From the NCBI GenBank assembly GCA_017477505.1, contig JAFUVQ010000060.1:124001-188000 (forward strand): a DNA stretch of 64,000 nucleotides, written 5' to 3'. The position numbers and the translations under genes were made by a program. The notes under the pieces were generated by a model that made no database searches, was not told the DNA's origin, and was given only the letters and a program-made list of their open reading frames with translations. The stretch's first letter is position 1. Every line of letters begins with the position of its first letter. Below are positions 27,083 to 35,056 of the stretch, piece after piece. This stretch comes from Eubacterium sp. Lineage in GTDB: Bacteria; Bacillota; Clostridia; Lachnospirales; Lachnospiraceae.

Positions 27083-28517
27083 GTAACCCCTCCACTGATC
27101 TTACTTCATTAAGAGACATTTCCTTTTCATCTGCTATCCTTCTGAGATCCTCGAATTCCGCCTTGCTTCTCTCGACTCCGTAACCTGAAACCTTCTTGAT
27201 ACGGACCTGCCCCAGTTCAGTATCTGCCGTTTCAATTTCCCTGTCCAGAACATATCTTTTTGTGACAGCTTCGCGAACCCCTATGGTAGTTGTATACTTG
27301 AAGATAAGCTTCAGAATTTCTTCTTTCTTTTCATTATTGCAAATGACACGTATCATGGTTCCCGGTCTTGATTTCTTCATCCCCACAGGAACTGTAAAAA
27401 CTTCAAGTGCCCCACCTTCAAAGAGCTTATCCATGGCATAGCCTATCTCTTCACCGGTCATATCATCAACATTGCAGGAAAGCTGAGTCACTGTATCCGT
27501 ACTTCCTTCACTTTCACCCAGCATAACTCTTACACAGTTAGCCACTTCAAAATCCTTCATTCCCATACCGTACCCGATAGCTTCAGTCCTCATGACGGGC
27601 ATAGGTCCGAATTCATCTACAAACCTCCTGAGAAGCGCCGCTCCCGTAGGCGTACAGAGCTCGCTCTTAATACTTCCGCCATAGGATGGGATTCCTTTCA
27701 GGATATATGCTGTTGCAGGCGCCGGTACCGGAAGAATCCCGTGCGCACACCTTACCTGTCCGCTGCCCACATGAACCGGAGAGGCAACAACTCTGTCTGC
27801 GCCTATCTCTTCCATCAGCATCGCAACTGCAGTCACGTCAGCTATGGCATCCTTCGTACCTACTTCATGAAAATGTATTTCTGTTACAGGCACCCCGTGG
27901 GCATGGCTCTCCGCCTCTGCTATATATGAATAAACTGTAAGTATATCCTCTCTCACCTTTTCCGAAACATTCATATGATCACGGACAATATGCTCTATGT
28001 CATGCATACTGCTGTGGTGATGGTGATGATGGTGGCCATGCTCATGATCATGGTCGTGATTGTGGTCATGGTCATGATCGTGGCTGTGCTCGTGGTCATG
28101 GCTGTGCTCATACTCGTGGTCATGGTCATGGTCGTGGTCATGCTCATGCTCATGCTCGTGCCCATGCTCATGCCCGTGGTCATGGCTGTGCTCATACTCG
28201 TGGTCATGGTCATGGTCGTGGTCATGCTCATGGTCATGATCGTGGCTGTGTTCATGGTCATGGTCGTGCCCGTGCTCATGGTCGTGTCCGTGGTCATGGT
28301 TATGCTCACCCTCGACTACTCCGTCTACAATTACTCTCATATGTGAACCCGTGATCCCGCACTTTACCGACTTCTCAAGATTATAAGTCACGCCGGGTAT
28401 ACCCAGGTTATTAAGCTTATCAACAAAAGCCTGCGGATCGGGAAGCAGTTCCAGAAGTGCCGCAGTAAGCATATCTCCTGCAGCTCCCATGCCGCAATCT
28501 ATATATAAAGTTTTCAT
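27054..28517 (-). CDS. larC: Nickel-pincer cofactor biosynthesis protein LarC with giant His-rich insert
   Basis: Inserts nickel into the pincer cofactor (CTP-dependent cyclometallase in the L. plantarum system). A 487-residue single reading frame, so no ribosomal frameshift is needed, unlike larC1/larC2 of L. plantarum. It begins TLYIDCGMGAAGDMLTAAL. Residues about 70-170 are an insert made almost only of His, Asp and Glu (HDHEHGHDHDHEHSHDHDHE-type repeats ending in seven His), far larger than in most homologues and probably nickel-binding or nickel-storing. The C-terminal part has LSCNVDDMTGEEIGYAMDKL and VPVGMKKSRPGTMIRVICN. It overlaps larB by 4 bases (ATGA). Confidence 0.93.
   Translation of the reverse strand: MKTLYIDCGMGAAGDMLTAALLELLPDPQAFVDKLNNLGIPGVTYNLEKSVKCGITGSHMRVIVDGVVEGEHNHDHGHDHEHGHDHDHEHSHDHDHEHDHDHDHDHEYEHSHDHGHEHGHEHEHEHDHDHDHDHEYEHSHDHEHSHDHDHDHNHDHDHEHGHHHHHHHSSMHDIEHIVRDHMNVSEKVREDILTVYSYIAEAESHAHGVPVTEIHFHEVGTKDAIADVTAVAMLMEEIGADRVVASPVHVGSGQVRCAHGILPVPAPATAYILKGIPSYGGSIKSELCTPTGAALLRRFVDEFGPMPVMRTEAIGYGMGMKDFEVANCVRVMLGESEGSTDTVTQLSCNVDDMTGEEIGYAMDKLFEGGALEVFTVPVGMKKSRPGTMIRVICNNEKKEEILKLIFKYTTTIGVREAVTKRYVLDREIETADTELGQVRIKKVSGYGVERSKAEFEDLRRIADEKEMSLNEVRSVEGLHGHITGKNR
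27995..28310 (-). repeat. Low-complexity His/Asp/Glu codon repeat inside larC
   Basis: A 300-base tract of CAT/CAC, GAT/GAC and GAG codons (plus-strand ATG-GTC-type triplets), with longer near-perfect internal duplications of about 80-90 bases containing the HEYEHSHDH motif. Such tracts are prone to length change by slippage or recombination, so insert length may vary between strains. Confidence 0.8.
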
Positions 28518-29272
28518 TTTTTCGTCTCCATATGGTTTATCATACTAGCGAGATATCCCGCGCCAAAACCGTTATCTATATTAACAACAGAAACCCCGCT
28601 TGCACAGGAGTTCAGCATAGAAAGAAGTGCTGACAGTCCGTTAAAGGAAGCACCGTAACCGACGCTGGTTGGTACTGCGATAACAGGTGCATCCGCAAGC
28701 CCGCCTATGACGCTGGCAAGCGCCCCTTCCATTCCCGCAATAGCGATGATCACAGAAGCCGTCATTATTTCTTCTTTATGAGCCATAAGCCTATGCAGTC
28801 CTGCAACGCCAACGTCATAAAGGCGAACAACCTCATTTCCAAAGCATTCAGCTGTTACAGCTGCTTCTTCAGCAACAGGAATATCGCTGGTTCCACCGGT
28901 CGCCACTACTATCTTTCCGATACCATCCGTTTCCGGAAAACTGCCCAGGAATGCAGCCCTGGCCTCATTGAAATATCTTATATCAGTAAACCTCCCGGAA
29001 AGATATTCTGCAACATGGGAGTCAATTCTGGTGATCAGAACATTTCCCTGACCATTCTCTGCCAGAGTGTTCATGATTCCCACAATCTGCTCCGGGGTCT
29101 TACCTGCTCCGTATATAACTTCAGTCATACCCTGGCGGAGCTTTCTATGCAGATCCACCTTAGCATAACCTATATCCTCGAATGGCTCCGTTTTGAGTGC
29201 CAGAACCGCATCATCTACGGAAATCTCACCGTTTTTTACGCCTTCCAGGATTTCTTTTGTTTTCGTTCTCAT
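28514..29272 (-). CDS. larB: Nickel-pincer cofactor biosynthesis protein LarB
   Basis: Carboxylates and hydrolyses nicotinic acid adenine dinucleotide in the first step of nickel-pincer cofactor synthesis. A 252-residue protein related to AIR carboxylase PurE. Visible are the IYGAGKTPEQIVGIM segment in the N-terminal part, and in the PurE-like part VATGGTSDIPVAEEA, DVGVAGLHRL, IAIAGMEGALASVIGGL and PTSVGYGASFNGLSALLSML. AGGTGA precedes the ATG. First gene of larBCE, with an inverted repeat just upstream that may be an operator. Confidence 0.93.
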   Translation of the reverse strand: MRTKTKEILEGVKNGEISVDDAVLALKTEPFEDIGYAKVDLHRKLRQGMTEVIYGAGKTPEQIVGIMNTLAENGQGNVLITRIDSHVAEYLSGRFTDIRYFNEARAAFLGSFPETDGIGKIVVATGGTSDIPVAEEAAVTAECFGNEVVRLYDVGVAGLHRLMAHKEEIMTASVIIAIAGMEGALASVIGGLADAPVIAVPTSVGYGASFNGLSALLSMLNSCASGVSVVNIDNGFGAGYLASMINHMETKK

Positions 29273-29307
29273 ATCATAATCACCTCACGTGCGAGAGTGC
29301 CCCTCCA

Positions 29308-29340
29308 AATATAACAGGAAACGCCGTCACCTGCTATATT
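29308..29340. promoter_or_regulatory. Inverted repeat upstream of larB (possible operator)
   Basis: AATATAACAGG (29308-29318) and CCTGCTATATT (29330-29340) are inverted with one mismatch around an 11-base spacer, 36 bases upstream of the larB ATG. The site overlaps the probable promoter. The binding protein is unknown; it does not match the GTATGA-type NikR consensus. Confidence 0.45.
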
Positions 29341-29342
29341 AG

Positions 29343-29377
29343 AAAAAAGCGACCCCGCAAGACTCTTGCGAAGCCGC
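29343..29377 (-). terminator. Terminator of the four-gene redox operon
   Basis: GCGGCTTCGCAAG / CTTGCGGGGTCGC (with mismatches or G-U pairs in the lower stem) around loop AGT, followed on the minus strand by six T. It lies 13 bases after the 103-residue membrane protein gene. Confidence 0.85.
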
Positions 29378-29389
29378 ATAAAAAACTGA

Positions 29390-29701
29390 TCATTTACGCA
29401 TAAGCGTTTTTCTGACAACGCCCTTTGGATCCTTCACAAGTAGAACCACAACCCAAATGACAAGACCAAAGGCAACAACCGAAAAGCCTAAAAACGCATC
29501 ATTCAGCATATCCATTGGGGCAGGACTGAAGAAACTGCCCGGCTCTTCGATATACTCAACGATTGCATCGATAAGCCACATAAGTGAAGCGCCCCAGTAC
29601 ATAAGCGGGAGCATTCCCAGCTTCATGTCTGTCTCAAGTGACTTTCTGTACCATATCACTGTAGTAATAACGGCCGCGAATACTGTAATTAATAATGTCA
29701 T
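29390..29701 (-). CDS. Small membrane protein of the redox operon
   Basis: A 103-residue protein with three hydrophobic segments (N-terminal TLLITVFAAVITTVIWY, a central LPLMYWGASLMWLIDAIVEY and a C-terminal SVVAFGLVIWVVVLLV) and a basic tail. No cysteine pairs or haem motifs are seen. It follows the 124-residue membrane protein by 12 bases, with AAGGAGG as ribosome site, and is the last gene before a strong terminator. Function unknown; it is probably a subunit of the membrane complex formed with the FNR-ferredoxin fusion. Confidence 0.75.
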   Translation of the reverse strand: MTLLITVFAAVITTVIWYRKSLETDMKLGMLPLMYWGASLMWLIDAIVEYIEEPGSFFSPAPMDMLNDAFLGFSVVAFGLVIWVVVLLVKDPKGVVRKTLMRK

Positions 29702-29713
29702 ATCAGCCCCTCC

Positions 29714-30088
29714 TTATGCCTCGCTCTTCCCGGCTGCTTCTCTTTTCTCAATAGCAGTAGAAACGCCGACCATTCCAAGCCAGACAACTGTAACCAGAAG
29801 TGCCATAAGTGAGCCGCTGGTGGCCATCTCGTGCAGCATTTCAGACGCGCTGCCCGGCTCGTTCATAGCAGTCAGAAATGGAAACCATGGGACAACCTCA
29901 CCATGCCATACATGTTCAAATGCAAGAAGCCCTGAACCTCCCCAAAGCATGGTATTGAGCCATCCGAGTTTCTTTGAAAATGATGTTTTCTCCGGAGCTG
30001 AAGCCTCGGAGCCTTCTTTTTTCTTAACAACCTTTGTAATAACTGTAGTAACAATTGCCTCAGTAGCCGGAACTATAAAACATGCCAT
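29714..30088 (-). CDS. Small membrane protein of the redox operon (MACFIVPATEA type)
   Basis: A 124-residue protein starting MACFIVPATEAIVTTVITKV. It has a charged Lys/Glu stretch, a hydrophobic helix LNTMLWGGSGLLAFEHVWHG with two histidines, and a final helix SLMALLVTVVWLGMVGV. The histidines could bind haem or quinone (speculation). I recall close homologues in other Clostridia next to FAD and FNR-type genes, but have no name for them. AAAAGGAGGAGA precedes the ATG. Second from last gene of the operon. Confidence 0.75.
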   Translation of the reverse strand: MACFIVPATEAIVTTVITKVVKKKEGSEASAPEKTSFSKKLGWLNTMLWGGSGLLAFEHVWHGEVVPWFPFLTAMNEPGSASEMLHEMATSGSLMALLVTVVWLGMVGVSTAIEKREAAGKSEA

Positions 30089-30128
30089 ACTGATCTCCTC
30101 CTTTTCTAAAACCTCAGAGATTTATTAA

Positions 30129-31901
30129 TTACTCTCTCGGCATATCGCCATCAGTTGGAGGTCCGCCGAGTCCGACAGCCTGAACAACCATTGGAGAGAT
30201 AATAACTGCCAAAATATAACTTACTACTATAGCGATCGGAAGTGTCTTAAGATAATTGCCGATCCACATGATGAAAAGCGGCGGCTTATTCGGGTCCATT
30301 ATTTTACCATAGCTTGTAGCTACTCCGAGAAAACTGCAGATACCACCAACTATTATCGCATTGATAACTGCATATGGAATGCTGTTAAGCAATGTAAACT
30401 TGAATGATGGTGGAAATGCCCCTGCTTTTGCAGCAAGTCCTCGTCCCATCTTACCTATAGGAATCACTAATACCACTATAATACCAACTGTGATCGACTC
30501 AAGTACACCTGTGATAAACTGTACCGGTGCCGGCGGAAGCTGTGCATTAGGATTCTGTGCCAATGAATTGTGACGGGCAAGAGCAACAAATAAAATCCCC
30601 ATAACTGCAGACAGTATGACCGCCATAATCAGTCCGACCATTCTTTCTTTCTTCTGCATATCCTTCACCTTTCTAACTACTTCCCCCTGATCGTAGTTTA
30701 ATAATATATGTAAGTCACTTACAGGAAAGGCTGAACAAGCGTGAATATAATTATTCTTCACATCTGCACCCTTTCTGTGGTCGTAACTTTTGGGAGCATA
30801 ATACTCACCGGACTTAACCCTCACTCTGCAATAACCGCATTCACCGCTTCGGCAATGACTCTTTGCAGCTATTCCCGCTCTTTCAAGGGCTACCAGTACA
30901 CTCTCTCCCGACCTGGCAGGTATGATCTTCCTGCCATCAGGCGTATCGACTGTTATATTGTATGTCTTTCCGACAGCATCCTTCGGAAAGTCTGCATCAT
31001 TCTCAGGGTTCTTATATTCACCCGGCGCCTCGTAACGTACCCTTCTTCTCGGAAGTCCCAGCTTCTCAGTCTCTTTTCTTACGAAATCGTACATAGCCTT
31101 CGGGCCGCAGATGAAGAGACTGTAGTCTTCACTTCCCTCAGAATACTTCTTTATAAGATCACCCGTGATAAATCCTGATTCGTAACCATCTTTTGTCTCA
31201 TCGGAGAGAACATATACCACATTGAATTTTGAACACTCTTTTGCTATCTTATCCAGCTCATCCCTGAAGAGTATCTCCTTCTCCGAGCGGCATCCGTATA
31301 TAAGCGTAAGATCAAAATCCTCTTTACCGTCTCTTATAGCCTGCGCCATGGAATAAAGCGGTGTAATTCCGCTTCCACCGGCCAGTCCTATCACCTTTCC
31401 GGCATCCCTGAGAGGCTCATGGTAAAATGTACCGTCAGGCTCCGTGATCGTAACTTTCTCGCCAACCTTCCAGTTTTTCAGGATGTGCTGAGATGCAAAA
31501 CCGTCCTTAACCCCTTTAACTGTTATGGTATAGAAAGGTTTATCCGCATATGCGTCAACCGGTGAACTGGAAATGGCATAAGGTCTTGTGAAAACGCTTC
31601 CCTCCAACCGTAAAAGGATACAGACATACTGTCCCGCCGTAAACGGAGCCAGCCTTTTTGTTCCTGCTCCCGTATCAGGTTCAAGTCTGAAGGTCTTCGC
31701 ACCCTCCTGCTCTATTATTTCCGTAACTACCACATTCTGAACTCCGGGATGAAGCGTATGCATCGTTACATTTGTCTCATAATCATATTTTGGTATTTCG
31801 GATGCTCCGGCTGCTATCTTTTCCTGCCTTTTACCTAAGATAGCATCAACCTTATCGACAGATACATTCTTAAGAACATCTTTCACCTGTTCAGAACTCA
31901 C
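30129..31901 (-). CDS. FNR-type NAD(P)H reductase / [2Fe-2S] ferredoxin / membrane fusion protein
   Basis: A 590-residue electron-transfer fusion. Residues about 40-150 bind FAD (FTRPYAISSSP). Residues about 160-275 bind NAD(P)H (GLAGGSGITPLYSMAQ, SLFICGPKAMYDF). Residues about 305-405 form a plant-type [2Fe-2S] ferredoxin (CRSGECGYCRVRV ... HACSAF). Residues about 425-575 hold three to four transmembrane helices, an unusual addition. The start is GTG at 31901, overlapping the upstream stop (GTGA), with GGAGG 11 bases before it. It probably passes electrons from NAD(P)H to the membrane or to the CrtI-like flavoprotein encoded just upstream. Confidence 0.85.
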   Translation of the reverse strand: MSSEQVKDVLKNVSVDKVDAILGKRQEKIAAGASEIPKYDYETNVTMHTLHPGVQNVVVTEIIEQEGAKTFRLEPDTGAGTKRLAPFTAGQYVCILLRLEGSVFTRPYAISSSPVDAYADKPFYTITVKGVKDGFASQHILKNWKVGEKVTITEPDGTFYHEPLRDAGKVIGLAGGSGITPLYSMAQAIRDGKEDFDLTLIYGCRSEKEILFRDELDKIAKECSKFNVVYVLSDETKDGYESGFITGDLIKKYSEGSEDYSLFICGPKAMYDFVRKETEKLGLPRRRVRYEAPGEYKNPENDADFPKDAVGKTYNITVDTPDGRKIIPARSGESVLVALERAGIAAKSHCRSGECGYCRVRVKSGEYYAPKSYDHRKGADVKNNYIHACSAFPVSDLHILLNYDQGEVVRKVKDMQKKERMVGLIMAVILSAVMGILFVALARHNSLAQNPNAQLPPAPVQFITGVLESITVGIIVVLVIPIGKMGRGLAAKAGAFPPSFKFTLLNSIPYAVINAIIVGGICSFLGVATSYGKIMDPNKPPLFIMWIGNYLKTLPIAIVVSYILAVIISPMVVQAVGLGGPPTDGDMPRE

Positions 31902-33472
31902 TGTTTTCCACCTCCCATCACATATCCCATAACCATCTTCGCAACTGCGTCTCCGTCAGTATAGGTAGGTAAGAATCCACTGAGTCTGTTTCCGTGTGCT
32001 CCTATGAAGAAAAGCCCCGGCACAGACATTTCTCTGACACCTGCGAGAGCACGGGCAGCAAAGCCGTCCCAATCCTCGGCGAAATATCCGTAAACTGATC
32101 CCTGGGGAGTTCCCATGTATCTTGCAAATGTAACCGGCGTCGCAATCTCAATCTCTTCAATATGAGATTTTATATCTATGCCCATAACATTTTCATATCT
32201 GGTGAGCATCTTATCGGCAACCTTACTCTTAACTTTCACATAGTCTTCAGGCTTGATTTCCTTCCAGCATTCAGACATATATGAAGTAACTATTATAAAA
32301 ATGGTTGTTCCTTCAGGTGAACACTCCGGATTAACGATATTCGGACAGGAACAGGAAAGCCCGTCTGCTAATCCATCGAAATATACATCCTGACTATGAA
32401 TCTTATTAAATACCTTTTCAGTATCAACACTCGAACTAAGGAAAAGCGTATAATCCTTGATTCCAAGTTCTTCCGGCGAAGCATCGAGTCCGACATATAC
32501 GGAAACCGGTCTGAAACCGAAGTCTCTCGCATTTACCTTCTTAAGCTCAAATTCCGGGATAAGACTTTTATTGTCCAGAAGCTTTCCGTATACCACATCA
32601 GGGAATACATTTGCTATAACAGCGCATGTTTCAACCGTTCTCCCGTCCGCCGTAGTTACCGAGTTTATGGCCCCGTTCTTTGTCCCTATGGAAACCACTT
32701 CCGTATTGAACCAGAAATCACAGCCATATTCTCTGGCCTTCTTCTCTATGGCAGCAGCCATCTCATGAGAGCGGTATTTCGGCATATATGCCCCGCCTGT
32801 AAAAAAACTGCTTGTCATAAGTATGAATCTGCTGGCGTCGATATGCTCTATATCAACACCCTGATACGGCCAGTAAGCGCTTATTATATCTATAACCTTT
32901 TGAGGCATTCCTATTTCACGGAAATATTCAGCTGCGGAAAGGCCCAGGATTTTCATGAATTCAGGATATCTGGTTTTCATTTCATCCATAGTCCATCTTC
33001 CGCGTGACTTCCCCATGTATTCCATTCCTTCAGTAATAACGGAACATGAATCAAGGAATATCTCACAGGATTTTCTGCTTCCCGGAGAAACCTTTTCCAT
33101 GTAATCAAGAAATTCTTCCCGTCCATGCGGAACTGTCACATCAAGTTCGATATTATTGCCATCGGCAACTATATATCTGAATGCATTATGAATCGGATAA
33201 AAATCGACATCGATCTTAAGATCGTCAAAAAGATGGCCGAGCATTCCTCTCATCTTTCCTTCACCAAAATCAGGTATCTCATGAAGTGATGCTTCAAATT
33301 CGAACCTTCCTCTGACAAAGCTCTGGGCAGCTCCGCCTTCAAGATTATGTTTTTCGATACACAAAACCTTGAGTCCCATTTTAGAGGCACGACAAGCCGC
33401 CATAAGTCCGGAATTACCCGCACCTATGATAACTACATCATACCTGCTATATCGTTCAGATTTTGCAGACAA
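31898..33472 (-). CDS. CrtI/phytoene desaturase-like FAD oxidoreductase
   Basis: A 524-residue flavoprotein. The N-terminal dinucleotide motif VVIIGAGNSGLMAACRA is followed by EKHNLEGGAAQSF, and the C-terminal FAD motif FIGAHGNRLSGFLPTYTDGDAVA is typical of the phytoene desaturase / retinol saturase superfamily. No carotenoid genes are nearby, so the substrate may be another unsaturated lipid or isoprenoid (inference). The start appears to be TTG at 33472 with AGGGGG 7-8 bases upstream; no ATG fits. First gene of the operon, overlapping the FNR fusion by 4 bases. Confidence 0.82.
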   Translation of the reverse strand: MSAKSERYSRYDVVIIGAGNSGLMAACRASKMGLKVLCIEKHNLEGGAAQSFVRGRFEFEASLHEIPDFGEGKMRGMLGHLFDDLKIDVDFYPIHNAFRYIVADGNNIELDVTVPHGREEFLDYMEKVSPGSRKSCEIFLDSCSVITEGMEYMGKSRGRWTMDEMKTRYPEFMKILGLSAAEYFREIGMPQKVIDIISAYWPYQGVDIEHIDASRFILMTSSFFTGGAYMPKYRSHEMAAAIEKKAREYGCDFWFNTEVVSIGTKNGAINSVTTADGRTVETCAVIANVFPDVVYGKLLDNKSLIPEFELKKVNARDFGFRPVSVYVGLDASPEELGIKDYTLFLSSSVDTEKVFNKIHSQDVYFDGLADGLSCSCPNIVNPECSPEGTTIFIIVTSYMSECWKEIKPEDYVKVKSKVADKMLTRYENVMGIDIKSHIEEIEIATPVTFARYMGTPQGSVYGYFAEDWDGFAARALAGVREMSVPGLFFIGAHGNRLSGFLPTYTDGDAVAKMVMGYVMGGGKQ

Positions 33473-33556
33473 TGTTTTTCCCCCTAATATTTGCTGTCTT
33501 TACGACAAACCCCCAAATAACCAACGTCTATATTCTAAAATAAAATGAATTTTTTT

Positions 33557-34003
33557 TCAAGAAATACTATGTGCATCGGAGTAATCTTTCAGAGCCCTCT
33601 TAAGATATTCATATCTCCGGAATTTTTCTTCCTTTGCAAAATGAATCTCTCGAAACTGCTCCGGATTATTCTCATATGAAAGTACTTCATCTATAAACTG
33701 CTCGCTTGTAAGATCGAATATAACCCCGCCTACATCATTGTAGCAGTGGAAATTTCCACCCTGTCTGGGAACACCGTAAACCTTACCCCCGAAAATATCC
33801 TGAACAAGAAATGCAGTTATGGAGCACTGTCCCAGAGTCATATTCTCCCTGCTCCATTCCTGTCTCAATCTCGGAGCACATGTATACTCGCACCAGATAT
33901 GCGACAGTGCATCGTATAGCTGGTGCGGTGTCGTGATTTCTTTATATTCATCGGTTATTGCTTTTACATCAGCGGTTTCCCAGCCATAAAATCTGTATCC
34001 CAC
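33557..34003 (-). CDS. YunG-like protein
   Basis: A 148-residue soluble protein resembling B. subtilis YunG: CAPRLRQEW, NMTLGQCSITAFLVQDIFGGKVYGV, GNFHCYNDVGGVIFDLTSEQF. The conserved Cys (GQCS) and His (FHCYN) with an Asp (FDLTSEQF) are spaced like a papain-type catalytic triad, so a peptidase or transglutaminase-like fold is possible but unproven. The start is GTG at 34003 with AGGGG upstream. It lies 11 bases after the GGDEF gene, so it is probably in the same operon. Confidence 0.78.
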   Translation of the reverse strand: MGYRFYGWETADVKAITDEYKEITTPHQLYDALSHIWCEYTCAPRLRQEWSRENMTLGQCSITAFLVQDIFGGKVYGVPRQGGNFHCYNDVGGVIFDLTSEQFIDEVLSYENNPEQFREIHFAKEEKFRRYEYLKRALKDYSDAHSIS

Positions 34004-34014
34004 TTTATCATCCC

Positions 34015-35019
34015 CTACTTATATACAACGCGGTTTCTTCCGCTTTCCTTTGCAATATACAGGAATCCGTCAGCAACGCTGATATTCTCTTCAATAGTCT
34101 TAGCCGGGTCAAACTGCCTGCATCCAAAGCTCATGGTACAGCTTATATCATTTCCATCTGCATTTATGGTTGAATTCTGTATCTTCTCACGGACCATCTC
34201 TGCCTTGGCAACACACTCTTCCAGCTCTGTATCCTCCATCAGCATGATGAATTCCTCGCCGCCCCATCTGTAGCATGCATCTTTTTCAGTACATGAGCTC
34301 TCGATAAGAGAAGCGGTAAATGCAAGAACATCGTCACCGGCATTATGGCCGTATGTATCATTTACAGACTTAAATTTATCGATATCGCTGATGAACATTG
34401 AGAGAGGCTTGCCTGCATCAAGAACCTTTCCGAATCTTCTGGAGAAGTCACTGTAGAATCCCATTCTGTTCTTAAGCTTTGTAAGCTTATCATGGTGAGA
34501 TTCCTCAAGGAAGCTTTCACTCTCTAGAGCGATTCCGCACATCATGGCAGCAAATGAAAGCTTTCTTACATCCTCTACCTCATCATAACCTGTTCCGTCC
34601 AGCTTATTGATGATCTGGAAAGCACCTATAAACTCTCCGTTTATATCTGCAACAGGCATTACAAGAATTGACTTTGTAACATAACCTGTCTTCTTATCTA
34701 CATTTGAATTGAAATCAGGATCATTATACGGATCATTTGTAACAACAACCCTCTTCTCCTTGATTGCCTTACCTACAAGGCCTGTACTGTCAGGGATGAC
34801 TATCCTCTCGATTCCCGTTGCGGATGTAGTCCAGAGTTCTTTCTTGACTCTGTCCCATTTCCAGAAGCTTGCTCTGTCGGAATCTGTCATCATCCTTCCG
34901 AGTTCCGTAACATAGGCAAAAAGTGTGGCATGGTCGCTGGGTTTTGCAGCGCACATTTCCCTATAGAGCTTATCGCCTATATCATACATACTTTCCAATA
35001 ATTTCTTGTTGTCTTCCAT
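34015..35019 (-). CDS. GAF-GGDEF diguanylate cyclase
   Basis: A 334-residue cytoplasmic protein. Residues about 20-160 form a GAF sensor domain (SKILVM-like strand seen as TKSILVMPVADINGEFIGAF). Residues about 170-334 form a GGDEF domain with DKLTKLKNRMGFYSDF, ISDIDKFKSVNDTYGHNAGDD and active site RWGGEEF. All residues for c-di-GMP synthesis appear present, so an active cyclase is expected; a clear RxxD inhibitory site is not seen. GGGGGAAG precedes the ATG. It lies between an MBL hydrolase and the YunG-like gene and may oppose the EAL protein at 8.9-12.3 kb. Confidence 0.92.
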   Translation of the reverse strand: MEDNKKLLESMYDIGDKLYREMCAAKPSDHATLFAYVTELGRMMTDSDRASFWKWDRVKKELWTTSATGIERIVIPDSTGLVGKAIKEKRVVVTNDPYNDPDFNSNVDKKTGYVTKSILVMPVADINGEFIGAFQIINKLDGTGYDEVEDVRKLSFAAMMCGIALESESFLEESHHDKLTKLKNRMGFYSDFSRRFGKVLDAGKPLSMFISDIDKFKSVNDTYGHNAGDDVLAFTASLIESSCTEKDACYRWGGEEFIMLMEDTELEECVAKAEMVREKIQNSTINADGNDISCTMSFGCRQFDPAKTIEENISVADGFLYIAKESGRNRVVYK

Positions 35020-35056
35020 AAACTTCCCCCTCTTAATTGTGAATCATTTTTTAAAT

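Noticed and set aside
27975-28346. Long plus-strand frame of Met/Val/Leu-rich residues, and another shifted minus-strand frame, across the larC His-rich tract
   Set aside because: They are shadows of the CAT/GAT repeat codons; no ribosome site and biased low-complexity content. LarC is clear in its own frame.
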